A stretch of 64,000 nt of DNA from Leptolyngbya sp. CCY15150 (GCF_016888135.1 NZ_JACSWB010000218.1:62001-126000); one strand, 5' to 3'. Numbered from the stretch's first letter, positions 44,634-53,956 are shown. Translations and numbers: made by a program. Notes: a model not told the origin generated them from the letters alone.

Positions 44634-45146
44634 ATGTCAAGTCAGAACATAGATTCCATCAAAACCATCTTCCAAAGCCGCCTAGCGACTCTTGAGCACC
44701 TCTTAACGTCAGCCCAGACACATTTCAGTGAGGATGAGGCTTTCCTGCAGGAGCGCATTGCGGCTGATATGCTTCCCTTGGGTACACAGATAGTTTTTAC
44801 CTGCAATCAACCACGCAACTTTGCGTTGTGGTGTGATGGCAAGCCGATGGATAATCTAGATCCAAATGTCTTATCTCTAGCGCATGCATCCGACCATATT
44901 GTGAATACTAAGGAACTGCTTTCGAGCATTAACGCTGAAGATGAAAAGCTGAGTGAGATTACGCGCATCGATCTGGGTCAAGATCTTTGCATCACCATGT
45001 CTGGTAGCGCTTATGTACATGACTTTTTAATGCCCAATTTCTATTTCCATATGGTTACGGCTTACGATATTCTTCGCATGGTGGGTGTACCTATTGGAAA
45101 GCGAGATTACATGATGCATCTGCTTCCGTTCCTCAAGCAGGTGTAA
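44634..45146 (+). CDS. DUF1993 family protein
   Basis: The 170-aa helical protein matches the DUF1993 pattern: LEHLLTSAQTHFSEDEAFLQERIAADMLPLGTQI, DHIVNTKELLSS and a C-terminal VTAYDILRMVGVPIGKRDYM. The family is of unknown function (it shares a fold with DinB-like metal-binding proteins). A strong AGGAGG at 44621-44626 stands 7 nt before the ATG. It lacks HIP1. Confidence 0.78.
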   Translation: MSSQNIDSIKTIFQSRLATLEHLLTSAQTHFSEDEAFLQERIAADMLPLGTQIVFTCNQPRNFALWCDGKPMDNLDPNVLSLAHASDHIVNTKELLSSINAEDEKLSEITRIDLGQDLCITMSGSAYVHDFLMPNFYFHMVTAYDILRMVGVPIGKRDYMMHLLPFLKQV

Positions 45147-45468
45147 GTCTAACTGTTCAAATACAGGGGGCGATCGCCTATTCTTAGGATGTTTTGGTAC
45201 AGCATAATCTAGCGATCGCTTAACTGTTGCTCTGGTTTCGGTGGACTCCCATGGGGCCGTGGCCGTACTGGCAACAACAATGGTATTCTGAATTCCTTGG
45301 CGTTACACTAAGCATAAAGATTCTTTGATCTATCTTCATCACATCCTAAAGCCGGTATAAAGTTGCTATCATAATCTTTGGCAAACAGAGAAAACCGGGT
45401 CATTGGTATGGATGAAGCACTTTCGGGTAATCTTAAGTAAGTGAGTACTAGCGGTTGGGACAAGCAAC
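45147..45468. other. spacer before the nuclease gene
   Basis: A 322-bp spacer between the DUF1993 gene and the HsdR-N nuclease gene, AT-richer toward the nuclease, with two HIP1 sites in its first third. No gene, tRNA or clear terminator is visible. Confidence 0.4.
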
Positions 45469-46668
45469 ATGGTTTTTTCAGATGACATTGCCAAAGTTTC
45501 AGAACAAGTTCGCAAGCGAGCTGATTTAGTTACGGGTGAAGAAGCCACTAAGATGGGTCTGATTGTGCCATTTTTTAGTGCACTTGGCTACGATATTTTT
45601 GACCCAACCGAATTAATCCCGGAGTTCATAGCTGATTTTGCCATCAAAAAATCAGGACAGCTAGAAAAGGTAGATTATGCCGTAGCTATCAATGGCGTTA
45701 TCGTCATGATCGTAGAAGCAAAGGCAAGGGACAAAAAGCCAGATGCTCATGATGGTCAACTAAAAAGATACTTTAATGGGTTACTTGTAACTAAGGTTGC
45801 TATTGTCACCAATGGAATTGAGTATCGATTCTTTACGGATTTACGTCACGAAAACGTAATGGATGACGAGCCATTTTTTAACTTCAACATCCTAAGTTAT
45901 GATCAAAAGCAGATTGAGAACCTCAAATTTTTTCACAGAGATAACTTTGATTCGGCTATCATCAAGCAACATGCTGAAGAGATGGTTTATCTTAAGGGAA
46001 TGACTCAGCTTGTAGACAACCTTTTGCGTTCACCCTCTGATGAATTTATTCGGTTTTTAGTTGCCCAACTCAGCACGATAGCTCCCAGCTACGCAGTAGA
46101 AGGCAGAGTTACAAATAAAGTTGTTGATAAGTTTCGTCCGATTGTTAAAAAGTCACTTCAGAGCAGCCTAGTTGATTTGATGACTCAATCAATTAGCAGA
46201 GAGATGGGGCAGTCAGGAGTATCTCCCGAACTTCAAACTGTTGAAGTTGAGGCAATTCAAGATGAGCAAGAGCAAGATTTAGAAGAAGTAAAAGTTGAAA
46301 CAACGGCCGAAGAAATTGAGGCTTTTGATAAGGTTAAGTCCATTGCTGCCAATTCTGAAGCTTATAATCTAGATGTGAAATACAAGGACGTTATTTCTTA
46401 TTTTGGTATTAATGTTGGTAAAACAACTTGGTGGTTCTTGAGGTTCTATTTGTCGCCTAAAAAGAAAAGCTTTGTAACTCGATTGTCAGTCGAGGAAGCT
46501 AGGGCATTGGCACCAGGTTTTGAAGTGCAAGAAATGTCGGCTTCAATGGGAGATGCTGCTTCGAGAGTGATAATTTCATCAGTTGATGATTTGGATCATC
46601 TCTCTGATTTAATTCTTAGGTGCTATGAGACTGAGGCTGCAAAGCATTTCTCGAAGAAGATGGTGTAG
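45469..46668 (+). CDS. stand-alone HsdR N-terminal-like PD-(D/E)XK nuclease
   Basis: The 399-aa protein begins with a region like the N-terminal nuclease domain of type I restriction HsdR: GEEATKMGLIVPFFSALGYDIFDP, then VDYAVAINGVIVMIVEAKAR, the D...EXK core (Asp in VDYAV, Glu and Lys in VEAKA), followed by QLKRYFNGLLVTKVAIVTNGIEYRFFTDLR. The helicase/translocase part of HsdR is missing. The second half is acidic with an EQEQDLEEVKVE stretch and a folded tail. It matches the COG4748 type group. Without HsdM/HsdS partners, a role in restriction or other DNA metabolism is open. HIP1-free, low GC. Confidence 0.8.
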   Translation: MVFSDDIAKVSEQVRKRADLVTGEEATKMGLIVPFFSALGYDIFDPTELIPEFIADFAIKKSGQLEKVDYAVAINGVIVMIVEAKARDKKPDAHDGQLKRYFNGLLVTKVAIVTNGIEYRFFTDLRHENVMDDEPFFNFNILSYDQKQIENLKFFHRDNFDSAIIKQHAEEMVYLKGMTQLVDNLLRSPSDEFIRFLVAQLSTIAPSYAVEGRVTNKVVDKFRPIVKKSLQSSLVDLMTQSISREMGQSGVSPELQTVEVEAIQDEQEQDLEEVKVETTAEEIEAFDKVKSIAANSEAYNLDVKYKDVISYFGINVGKTTWWFLRFYLSPKKKSFVTRLSVEEARALAPGFEVQEMSASMGDAASRVIISSVDDLDHLSDLILRCYETEAAKHFSKKMV

Positions 46669-46932
46669 TTTTAGAGTCCAATAATTGCAGTTTAGTGAAT
46701 TAGCCGTAACTGTTTGGGTGAGATACTAGAACCCTGGCAACTGCCCATAACGGTTGTGGGCAGCGGTTGCCGCATAAGGTGTAGACTACTACCCCGATAA
46801 ATTCCACCCCTGAGAGAGACGTTGGGAGGAGCGATCGCTTGTTCTAAGTCATGCAATAGCTGAGGCGATCGAGGAGCCCATCGATCGATAGCTTCTTTCA
46901 ATGGACGGGGCTGTTGCTTCAGGGGCAAGATC

Positions 46933-47160
46933 TTGGGCAACAAAGGCTCATGTTTTACTCTGCATCCATCAGACTACGACTCTTGGGAGCATGACGTCTT
47001 GGTTGAGAAGGTAGTGACTGCTGAGAGTGACGTTCGCTACCCCGTCTGCGTTAAGGCTAAGCGAGCCTGCCCACCCGAAGATTGTGGTGGAACGTGGGGC
47101 TATAAAGCGGTTCTAGAAGCCATCCAAGACCCTGAAATCCTGAGCACGAGCACTACTTGA
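46933..47160 (+). pseudogene. fragment of a plasmid pRiA4b ORF-3-like protein
   Basis: The reading frame gives YDSWEHDVLVEKVV...RYPVCVKAKRACPPEDCGGTWGYKAVLEAIQDP, the most conserved part of pRiA4b ORF-3-like proteins (the motif ACPPEDCGG is diagnostic). The N-terminal half of the family and the usual C-terminal end beyond it are absent, so only a central piece of about 65 residues is left. It is a decayed mobile-element- or plasmid-borne gene. It lies between the nuclease and metK. Confidence 0.85.
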
Positions 47161-47538
47161 ATGGGTAGATGGTTTCTTCAACGTGTGCTTTCGCGTGCTG
47201 ATGGTTGTCGAACTCGTGTTCAGCCAAAAATGTTAAAGTTGGAGCCAATAGAGCGATCGTTCCGGATGTCCAAGGCAACTTGGCGCAAACTGTTGGGTGC
47301 ATCGTGCCAACTTCATGACCATGCTCATGCGTGGGAATGTGCTGCCAGTTTTGATGGATTTCATCGAGAGAGTCCGCCTATCAACACTTTGCAATAAGTT
47401 TTAAAGAAAGCTTGCAAACTGTGAAGGAGCGCTTTACTCTGATTGAATGCATTGATCTGGGTGCAGATCAAGCCCCTAAGAGATTTGGCTTTGCGAATCG
47501 ACTGGGTTCTTAACGCTAGTAAGGGAGAAATCGGTTCA
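47161..47538. other. spacer between the pRiA4b remnant and metK
   Basis: This 378-bp segment has a short frame (47161-47397) with no recognisable domain, and the last part is the metK leader. It is probably the mix of a decayed mobile sequence with the metK promoter. No SAM riboswitch was found. Confidence 0.4.
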
Positions 47539-48792
47539 TTGTCTCGTCGTTATTTATTCACGTCTGAATCTGTTACCGAGGGGCATCCCGACAAAATTTG
47601 TGATCAAATTTCGGATGCTATCCTAGACGCACTCCTGACTGCTGATCCCACCAGTCGAGTTGCGGCTGAAACGGTGGTCAATACAGGTCTTGTATTGATT
47701 ACAGGAGAAATCTCATCCACGGCTCCGGTTAACTACGTTGACGTGGTTCGCCAAAAAATTGCTGAAATTGGCTACACCGATGCAAACAATGGCTTTTCGG
47801 CTAGTAGCTGTTCGGTTATTTTGGCGATCGATGAGCAATCTCCAGATATTGCTCAAGGGGTTGATCAGGCCCATGAGAGCCGAGAACAAGCCAGCGATGA
47901 AGAGCTCGATGCGATTGGCGCTGGTGACCAAGGGCTGATGTTTGGGTTTGCCTGCAATGAAACCCCGGAATTGATGCCATTGCCCATTAGCTTGGCTCAC
48001 CGGATTTCTCGCAGCTTAGCGTCAGTTCGTAAGTCTGAACAGTTGCCCTACCTGCGTCCAGATGGCAAGACCCAGGTGACGGTGCTGTATGAAGATGGTC
48101 AGCCAGTGGGCATTGATACCATCTTGGTGTCTACTCAGCATACGCCCACCATTGATTCGATTACCGATGATGCCGGAGTGCAGGCGCGTATTCGCGAGGA
48201 TCTATGGGAAGCCGTGGTTACGTCAGCTTTTTCTGACCTCAGCCTCCGCCCAAGCGATCGCACCCGTTTCTTGGTGAACCCAACCGGTAAGTTCGTCATC
48301 GGTGGCCCGCAGGGCGATTCGGGGCTAACGGGTCGTAAGATTATCGTCGATACCTATGGCGGTTATTCTCGCCACGGCGGCGGTGCCTTCTCGGGCAAAG
48401 ATCCCACTAAGGTGGATCGAAGCGCTGCCTATGCGAGTCGTTATGTTGCCAAAAACATTGTGGCTGCTGGCCTCGCCGAGAAGTGTGAGGTGCAGCTCAG
48501 CTATGCCATTGGGGTTGCGCGTCCAGTCAGCATCATGGTCGATACCTTCGGCACTGGCAAAATTGAAGAAGAGCGTCTGCTGGACTTAGTCAGACGGCAC
48601 TTTGAGCTACGTCCGGCGGGCATCATCCAAGCCTTCAATCTGACGCGTCTACCGGCACAATTTGGAGGCAAGTTCTACCAAAACGTAGCCGCCTATGGCC
48701 ACTTTGGACGCACCGATCTAGATTTGCCGTGGGAGAAAACCGATAAGGCAGAACTCCTCCGGGAAGAAGCTGCTACGTCGCTGGTTGTCTGA
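47539..48792 (+). CDS. metK: S-adenosylmethionine synthetase
   Basis: The 417-aa enzyme has [21 protein letters not shown] at the start (His-Pro-Asp ATP motif), [21 protein letters not shown] (signature 1) and [16 protein letters not shown] (signature 2). It makes SAM from methionine and ATP. The conserved start maps to a TTG codon at 47539 (TTG TCT CGT CGT); a GGGAGA lies 11-16 nt before it. The open frame extends to another TTG at 47443 but those 32 residues match nothing. It ends with a strong terminator. Confidence 0.95.
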   Translation: MSRRYLFTSESVTEGHPDKICDQISDAILDALLTADPTSRVAAETVVNTGLVLITGEISSTAPVNYVDVVRQKIAEIGYTDANNGFSASSCSVILAIDEQSPDIAQGVDQAHESREQASDEELDAIGAGDQGLMFGFACNETPELMPLPISLAHRISRSLASVRKSEQLPYLRPDGKTQVTVLYEDGQPVGIDTILVSTQHTPTIDSITDDAGVQARIREDLWEAVVTSAFSDLSLRPSDRTRFLVNPTGKFVIGGPQGDSGLTGRKIIVDTYGGYSRHGGGAFSGKDPTKVDRSAAYASRYVAKNIVAAGLAEKCEVQLSYAIGVARPVSIMVDTFGTGKIEEERLLDLVRRHFELRPAGIIQAFNLTRLPAQFGGKFYQNVAAYGHFGRTDLDLPWEKTDKAELLREEAATSLVV

Positions 48793-48832
48793 GGACTATT
48801 CCTCTACCCATGCCTGCGCCCTGACTCTCGGT

Positions 48833-48863
48833 GAGCGATCGCCAAGGTTGGGGCGCTCTTTTT
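48833..48863 (+). terminator. rho-independent terminator of metK
   Basis: GAGCG (48833-48837) pairs with CGCTC (48854-48858); an inner CCAA (48842-48845) pairs with TTGG (48848-48851); TTTTT follows at 48859-48863. It starts 40 bp after the metK stop. Confidence 0.85.
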
Positions 48864-48978
48864 ATGGAACGTCAGGTCGGGTTAAGGAGGTTTTTAGCTT
48901 GGTGGATGAAAGAATCCAGATTTCAGCCCAGGAGACCATCAGCCTTTCCGTTCATTCCAAGCTTAGGATCGGCAAAAA

Positions 48979-49566
48979 CTAGCCATCTGCTTCAACCAAC
49001 GGAGGCGGGCTAGCATCGGCATCGGGCACAGGAGTTAGGGCTTCTGTCTCAAATTGGTAGAGAGCGTCACTATCTTGGAAGGGCAAATCGGCCACTGAGT
49101 GAATGTAGTTTCGCTCTAGCAGCGCCTCTCCCAGGCGAGTGGCTTCCAAACGGGTGCCTTTGTGGTGACGCACTAACCAGGTTACTGCTTCAGCACCGGT
49201 AAAGCTTTTGGGATAAAGATTGAGACGGTAGCGGTGCTTTTTCAACGGGATACCCTCTTCGCCGGCCATGGCTTGGGCGATCGCTCTTAGATTGTCCTCG
49301 TAGGTTTGGGCAAGCTGGGTTGGATCGGGTTCTGTGGCAATCAGCAACGCCATGCCATTGCGCACAATTTGCCGCAGCCGCAACACAATACCGCTAGCCG
49401 CCACTCCCCAACCGATACAGAGTAGCAGCGTCACGCTGCGATTCAGCAGGGGAATATCGCCATACCCAGACAGGGCCGCCAGCATTTTTACAAATCCCAA
49501 TCCCAAGGCCAGGGCCACAACTCCGCCGGGAATAGCGCTACGAAGGGATTGAACGGTCATGACCAT
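48979..49566 (-). CDS. membrane-anchored DEP-domain protein
   Basis: The 195-aa protein has two hydrophobic helices (about residues 12-32 and 40-62), then a DEP-like domain: GIPLKKHRYRLNLYPKSFTGAEAVTWLVRHH...RLEATRLGEALLERNYIHSV, with the FTGAEAVTWL core. DEP domains sense or bind membranes and proteins in signalling. The C-terminal 25 residues are Pro/Asp-rich. ATG at 49566. Convergent with metK. Confidence 0.8.
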   Translation of the reverse strand: MVMTVQSLRSAIPGGVVALALGLGFVKMLAALSGYGDIPLLNRSVTLLLCIGWGVAASGIVLRLRQIVRNGMALLIATEPDPTQLAQTYEDNLRAIAQAMAGEEGIPLKKHRYRLNLYPKSFTGAEAVTWLVRHHKGTRLEATRLGEALLERNYIHSVADLPFQDSDALYQFETEALTPVPDADASPPPLVEADG

Positions 49567-49655
49567 CTGCCTGAGTAACTAATCCTCTCGATCCTAGGCG
49601 ATCGGGCCAGGGGGCTGTCAACTGCCTAAGGAGCGATCGCCCGTCTCAAACGCCC

Positions 49656-50654
49656 TTAAACACCCACCGCTACGAGGGTTGCCTGCTGTAGATCCAGTGC
49701 CTGCTGCAGCACCTCCGCACCAGCTCCCATCTGGCAAGACTGTTCCGTGAGATGGCGACGCCAGAGGCGGCTACCGGGTTGCCCCGCAAAGAGGTGGATC
49801 ATATGGCGGGTAATTTTGTTCAGCTTCTGACCGCGATCGCTCCACCGTTGCACATAGGGCAGCATGGCGGCCACGACTTGGGCACGGCTGGGAGGGGCGA
49901 TCGCTGCTCCGTAGATATCGCGATCCACGGTGGCAAAGAGGTAGGGATGATCATAGGCGGCGCGGCCGATCATCACGGCGTCTACGGCCGTGAGGTGCTG
50001 GGCGACTTGCTCTAGGGTGGTGATGCCGCCGTTCACCTCGATCCATAGATGGGGAAACTCTTGCTTGAGGCGATAGACATCGCCATAGCGCAGGGGCGGC
50101 ACGGTGCGGTTTTCCTTGGGGTTGAGACCCTGCAGCCAAGCCTTGCGGGCATGGACGGTGAAGTGTTGACAGCCGGCTTGGGCCACGGTGGCCACAAACT
50201 GCACTAGGTCTTCGTAGCGATCGCGATCATCAATGCCAATGCGATGCTTGACGGTCACCGGCAGGCGAGTAGCGGCTTTCATGGCAGCCACCCCTTCTGC
50301 GACCAGCTCCGGCTGGGCCATGAGACAGGCTCCAAAGTTGCCGGTCTGCACCCGATCGCTAGGGCAGCCCACATTTAGATTCACCTCGTCGTAGCCCATC
50401 TCCTCCGCGATCTGAGCACAGCGGGCTAGGTCTTGAGGGCGATCGCCCCCGAGCTGCAGCGCTAACGGTTTCTCCTCGGGCGAAAATCCCAATAGATGGT
50501 CGCGATCGCCATGGAGGATGGCAGCCGTGGTCACCATTTCGGTGTAGAGCAAGGTGCGGCTAGTGATCTGCCGCATGAAATAGCGATAATGGCGATCGGT
50601 GCGATCCATCATCGGCGCAATGCTCAGCGGATTGCCCACCGGAGCGATCGCCAT
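49656..50654 (-). CDS. dusA: tRNA-dihydrouridine synthase A
   Basis: The 332-aa FMN enzyme has SIAPMMDRTDRHYRYFMRQ (DusA N-terminal signature), ALQLGGDRPQDLARCA and the catalytic Cys in NLNVGCPSDRV, then FTVHARKAWLQGLNPKENR and MIGRAAYDHPYLF. It reduces uridines 20/20a of tRNA with NADPH. The ATG at 50654 (MAIAPVGNPLS) is used; the longer frame begins with TTG at 50735 with no family support. Confidence 0.92.
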   Translation of the reverse strand: MAIAPVGNPLSIAPMMDRTDRHYRYFMRQITSRTLLYTEMVTTAAILHGDRDHLLGFSPEEKPLALQLGGDRPQDLARCAQIAEEMGYDEVNLNVGCPSDRVQTGNFGACLMAQPELVAEGVAAMKAATRLPVTVKHRIGIDDRDRYEDLVQFVATVAQAGCQHFTVHARKAWLQGLNPKENRTVPPLRYGDVYRLKQEFPHLWIEVNGGITTLEQVAQHLTAVDAVMIGRAAYDHPYLFATVDRDIYGAAIAPPSRAQVVAAMLPYVQRWSDRGQKLNKITRHMIHLFAGQPGSRLWRRHLTEQSCQMGAGAEVLQQALDLQQATLVAVGV

Positions 50655-50876
50655 AGTTAAAGGAGGCAGGTTAGACAAAGCACAATTCCCAACAGACGTA
50701 TGTCCACTCTGCCGTGGGTCTGCTGCGATCGTCAAGCCTTCTCATGTCCAGTCTGCTTGAAGGGTCATGGCTGCAACATCCTGCCTTCAATCCCCCGCTG
50801 CGCCGTTTCATATCCAGGGGGGATAGACATCTGGATTGGCCACCGTCCCCCATGCATAGCGCGTCTAACGCTGATC

Positions 50877-51707
50877 TCACCCCATGGTTTGCATGAGCAT
50901 TTGAAAAGTAGCCGTGTTGCGTACTGGATCAAAATTGGAGTCGGTTTTCGCCATCACCTTATATAGATTGGGGCTGAGGATAATGGCCCGCTTCAGGCAT
51001 TTGAGGGCGTGGGCAGCATCATCGAGACTGGCAAAGGATGACGCCTTGCCATACCAAGCTTGAGGGTTGTTGTTCATGCATTTGAGGGAATTGTCAAAGC
51101 TGGCGATCGCCTCCTCATGGCGATTGAGCTTGGCGAGCACCGTCCCCCGTTGATTCCATGCGTAGTAGCAGGTTTGTTTAATGGTCAGGGCGGTGTCGAG
51201 GCTGGTGAGAGCATCGCCATAGCGACGCAGCGACACCAGCGAAACAGCCCGATTGTACCAAGCCCGGTAGTTATCAGGACGTAGCTCCACGGTTTTCTCA
51301 AAGCACACCATCGCCTCTTTATAGCGATAGAGCCCCATCAGAGCATGGCCCTTGTTGTACCAAATCTTGTAGTCGTCGGGACTGTGGGTAATGGCTTGGT
51401 CGAAACTGGCGATCGCTTCTTCAAACTGCTCCATGCGCGTTTGGGCCAGTCCGCGGCCGTGCCAGGCTAGCGCGTAGGACGAACAATAGCGAATCGCCTG
51501 ATCAAAGCTAGCGACAGCTTCGACGAATGCCCCCATTTTAGACAGCGCATAGCCCCGTCGGCTCCAAGCTTCATGGTTATCTGGGCAGGTTTTCAGATAT
51601 TTATCAAACTTAGCGATCGCCCCTTCATAGCGTTGAATTTTGTACAGTGTGTTGCCCTGGCTAAACCAGGTATGGGCGTCACTATTATTAGTCATGGTAG
51701 AGCGCAT
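50877..51707 (-). CDS. TPR-repeat protein
   Basis: The 276-aa protein is a string of about seven tetratricopeptide repeats with the consensus ...W...G.AL..L..Y.EA...FD.A....P.... (for example AWYNRAVSLVSLRRYGDALTS). TPRs bind partner proteins; no catalytic or signal part is attached. ATG at 51707, or four codons later at 51695. It stands between dusA and a long spacer. Confidence 0.88.
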   Translation of the reverse strand: MRSTMTNNSDAHTWFSQGNTLYKIQRYEGAIAKFDKYLKTCPDNHEAWSRRGYALSKMGAFVEAVASFDQAIRYCSSYALAWHGRGLAQTRMEQFEEAIASFDQAITHSPDDYKIWYNKGHALMGLYRYKEAMVCFEKTVELRPDNYRAWYNRAVSLVSLRRYGDALTSLDTALTIKQTCYYAWNQRGTVLAKLNRHEEAIASFDNSLKCMNNNPQAWYGKASSFASLDDAAHALKCLKRAIILSPNLYKVMAKTDSNFDPVRNTATFQMLMQTMG

Positions 51708-52243
51708 ACAAAAGCCCTAGCTAAATGGCGGAATTGAGCAATGCAAAGCGGCTCATCAGAAAACTCGATGGCACGCCCGATGATGGAGACATAGCATCTA
51801 AACCCGTACCCGCCGGAGGCAACAACGGTAGGTCAATTCATGGAAAAAGCGACTGCTTACAACCCTTCATGGACTCAGGGGCAACATGCATTCTACTGAC
51901 CACCGTCGGCCGTAGCTGTGTCTAACATGCATGGATTCCTAAAAGTAGATACCCCATGCTTGGGGCAGCTAAAAGCAGCGCGATATGTAGTGCAACCCTA
52001 TATGACATTCAGACCTGATTTTTTCAGCTTATCACCGCTGTCTTCTAAATGACATCCGCAAACCCTACACTTACGGGATATTTGCACCCAGGAGGATTAG
52101 TATGAAGTTTTGACGAATTTTTGGGGGAATGGTGAGCGATCGCCCATTGCTGAACGCCGCTGTTCACCAGACAATGGAGCAGGACAGCAAGGGGAATTCT
52201 CGCTCGAAAACCCCACGCACATGATCATGGAAGGATATGGGCT
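51708..52243. other. divergent spacer upstream of aspA
   Basis: This 536-bp spacer separates the TPR gene from the aspA gene. A plus-strand frame (51725-51925) of 66 codons has no domain and no family support, and the aspA promoter likely lies in the AT-rich part around 51950-52120. A HIP1 site is near 52137. No riboswitch is recognised. Confidence 0.4.
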
Positions 52244-53656
52244 ATGGCAGACGCGATCGCATACCGGATTGAGAAAGACTCGATGGGAGAACGCCAGATC
52301 CCTGATGACGCCTACTACGGCATTCAAACCCTACGGGCAACGGAGAACTTTCCCATCAGTGGCCTGCGCCCTCTGCCCACCTATGTAGACGCCTGTTTGC
52401 TGATCAAAAAAGCGACGGCGATCGCCAATGCAGAACTGGGCTGCATTCCTGCCGACCTCAGCCAAGCAATCGTGCAAGCTGCTGATGAAATTCTCCAGGG
52501 TAGTCTGCGGGATCAGTTTGTGGTGGACGTGTACCAAGCCGGAGCTGGCACCTCCCACCATATGAATGTCAACGAGGTGCTGGCCAACCGCGCCCTAGAA
52601 CTCTTGGGCGACCAAAAGGGCAACTACGCCCGCGTCAGCCCCAACGACCATGTCAACTATGGGCAATCCACCAACGATGTGATTCCCACAGCCATTCGCA
52701 TTGGCGGCCTGCTGGCCCTAGAACATTCCCTCTATCCGGCCCTCACCGACGCGATCGCCTCCCTAGATGCGAAAGCGGAAGAATTCCACGCCGTGGTTAA
52801 GTCAGGCCGCACCCACCTGCAAGATGCCGTACCCGTGCGCTTGGGCGAAACCTTCAAAGCCTGGGCCCAGATTCTCACCGATCATTTCAACCGCCTAGAA
52901 GCCGCTGCCCAAGACCTGACTATTCTGGGGATTGGGGGCAGCGCCGCCGGTACGGGGTTGAACACCCATCCCCAATACCGCTATCGCGTCACTCAACTGC
53001 TCAGCGACTTGATGGGCCAGCCCCTGAAACCCGCCCCCCATCTGATGGCAGCCATGCAAAGTATGGCCCCGTTTGTGGCGGTGTCTGGAGCTTTGCGGAA
53101 CCTGGCGCAGGATTGCGTCAAGATCTCCCACGACCTACGCTTGATGGATTCTGGCCCCAAAACCGGTCTTAAGGAAATCCAACTGCCGCCGGTGCAGCCT
53201 GGTTCTTCGATTATGCCGGGTAAATATAACCCTGTGATGGCAGAAATGACCTCTATGGTCTGCTTCCAGGTGATGGGCTACGACAGTGCGATCGCTCTGG
53301 CCGCCCAAGCCGGACAACTGGAACTCAACGTGATGATGCCGCTGATTGCCTACGATCTCATCCACAGCATCGAAATCCTTGGCAACACCCTGGCCGCCCT
53401 CACCCATCGCTGCATCCGAGGCATTGTCGCCCAGAGCGATCGCTGCCATGACTATGCCGAGGGCAGCCTAGCGCTGGTGACGGCGCTGAATCCCCATATT
53501 GGTTATCTGAATGCAGCAGCGATCGCTAAGGAATCGCTCGAAACGGGTAAATCCCTGCGGCAACTGGTGCTGGAGAAGCAGTTGATGAGTCCCGAGGATC
53601 TGGCCCAGGTGCTCGATCTGGACACCATGAGCTTGCCGCCCAAACCGTCTATCTGA
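52244..53656 (+). CDS. aspA: aspartate ammonia-lyase
   Basis: The 470-aa protein belongs to the aspartase/fumarase superfamily: PNDHVNYGQSTNDVIPTA, GRTHLQDAVPVRLG (active-site region) and the signature GSSIMPGKYNPV (mobile loop). The N-terminus RIEKDSMGERQIPDDAYYGIQTLRATENFPIS and VDACLLIKKATAIAN look more like aspartase than class II fumarase, so it should convert aspartate to fumarate and ammonia. The fumarase alternative cannot be fully excluded. ATG at 52244. Confidence 0.85.
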   Translation: MADAIAYRIEKDSMGERQIPDDAYYGIQTLRATENFPISGLRPLPTYVDACLLIKKATAIANAELGCIPADLSQAIVQAADEILQGSLRDQFVVDVYQAGAGTSHHMNVNEVLANRALELLGDQKGNYARVSPNDHVNYGQSTNDVIPTAIRIGGLLALEHSLYPALTDAIASLDAKAEEFHAVVKSGRTHLQDAVPVRLGETFKAWAQILTDHFNRLEAAAQDLTILGIGGSAAGTGLNTHPQYRYRVTQLLSDLMGQPLKPAPHLMAAMQSMAPFVAVSGALRNLAQDCVKISHDLRLMDSGPKTGLKEIQLPPVQPGSSIMPGKYNPVMAEMTSMVCFQVMGYDSAIALAAQAGQLELNVMMPLIAYDLIHSIEILGNTLAALTHRCIRGIVAQSDRCHDYAEGSLALVTALNPHIGYLNAAAIAKESLETGKSLRQLVLEKQLMSPEDLAQVLDLDTMSLPPKPSI

Positions 53657-53680
53657 GCGCGGGTTTCAACACAATGAGGG

Positions 53681-53876
53681 TGTAGAATGCTGTTAGGTGA
53701 AGCCGTAACGCACTGTCCTGCAAAGCTTTGAGGCAGGCGCGATCGCTTGAGCATCCTACACATCTAGATAAATCGCGGTGTATGGTGCTGTTCAGCGAAG
53801 CCGTAATAGACTGTTTTGTAAGGCTTTGATGCGTTACGCTGGCGCTCACGCATTCTACAGGTCAATTGCGATGTAT
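53681..53876. repeat. two diverged ~95-bp tandem copies after aspA
   Basis: Copy 1 (53681-53778) and copy 2 (53779-53871) share TGTA-GTGCTGTT, GAAGCCGTAA, ACTGT-TGCAAAGCTTTGA and a closing GCAT-CTACA. Copy 2 contains GATGCGTTACGC...GCTCACGCATTC, an imperfect hairpin; copy 1 has a HIP1 site in that position. They lie between the convergent aspA and thiC ends. Confidence 0.75.
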
Positions 53877-53887
53877 CGATCTATAGA

Positions 53888-53928
53888 AAAGGGCCAGAGC
53901 CAGGACTATATCCTGTACCTAACCCTTT
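53888..53928. terminator. bidirectional hairpin between aspA and thiC
   Basis: Outer stem AAAGGG (53888-53893) with CCCTTT (53923-53928) and inner stem CAGGA (53901-53905) with TCCTG (53911-53915). On the minus strand it follows the thiC stop and leads into CCCTTTTC; on the plus strand it is followed by CCCTTTAA. It probably ends both aspA and thiC transcripts. Confidence 0.65.
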
Positions 53929-53956
53929 AACCAGATTGGATATGACGAGATAACGC

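Noticed and set aside
47161-47538. SAM riboswitch upstream of metK
   Set aside because: No SAM-I/II core motifs could be recognised in the leader.
51725-51925. 66-codon plus-strand frame in the aspA upstream spacer
   Set aside because: No domain, no ribosome binding site, low complexity of evidence.
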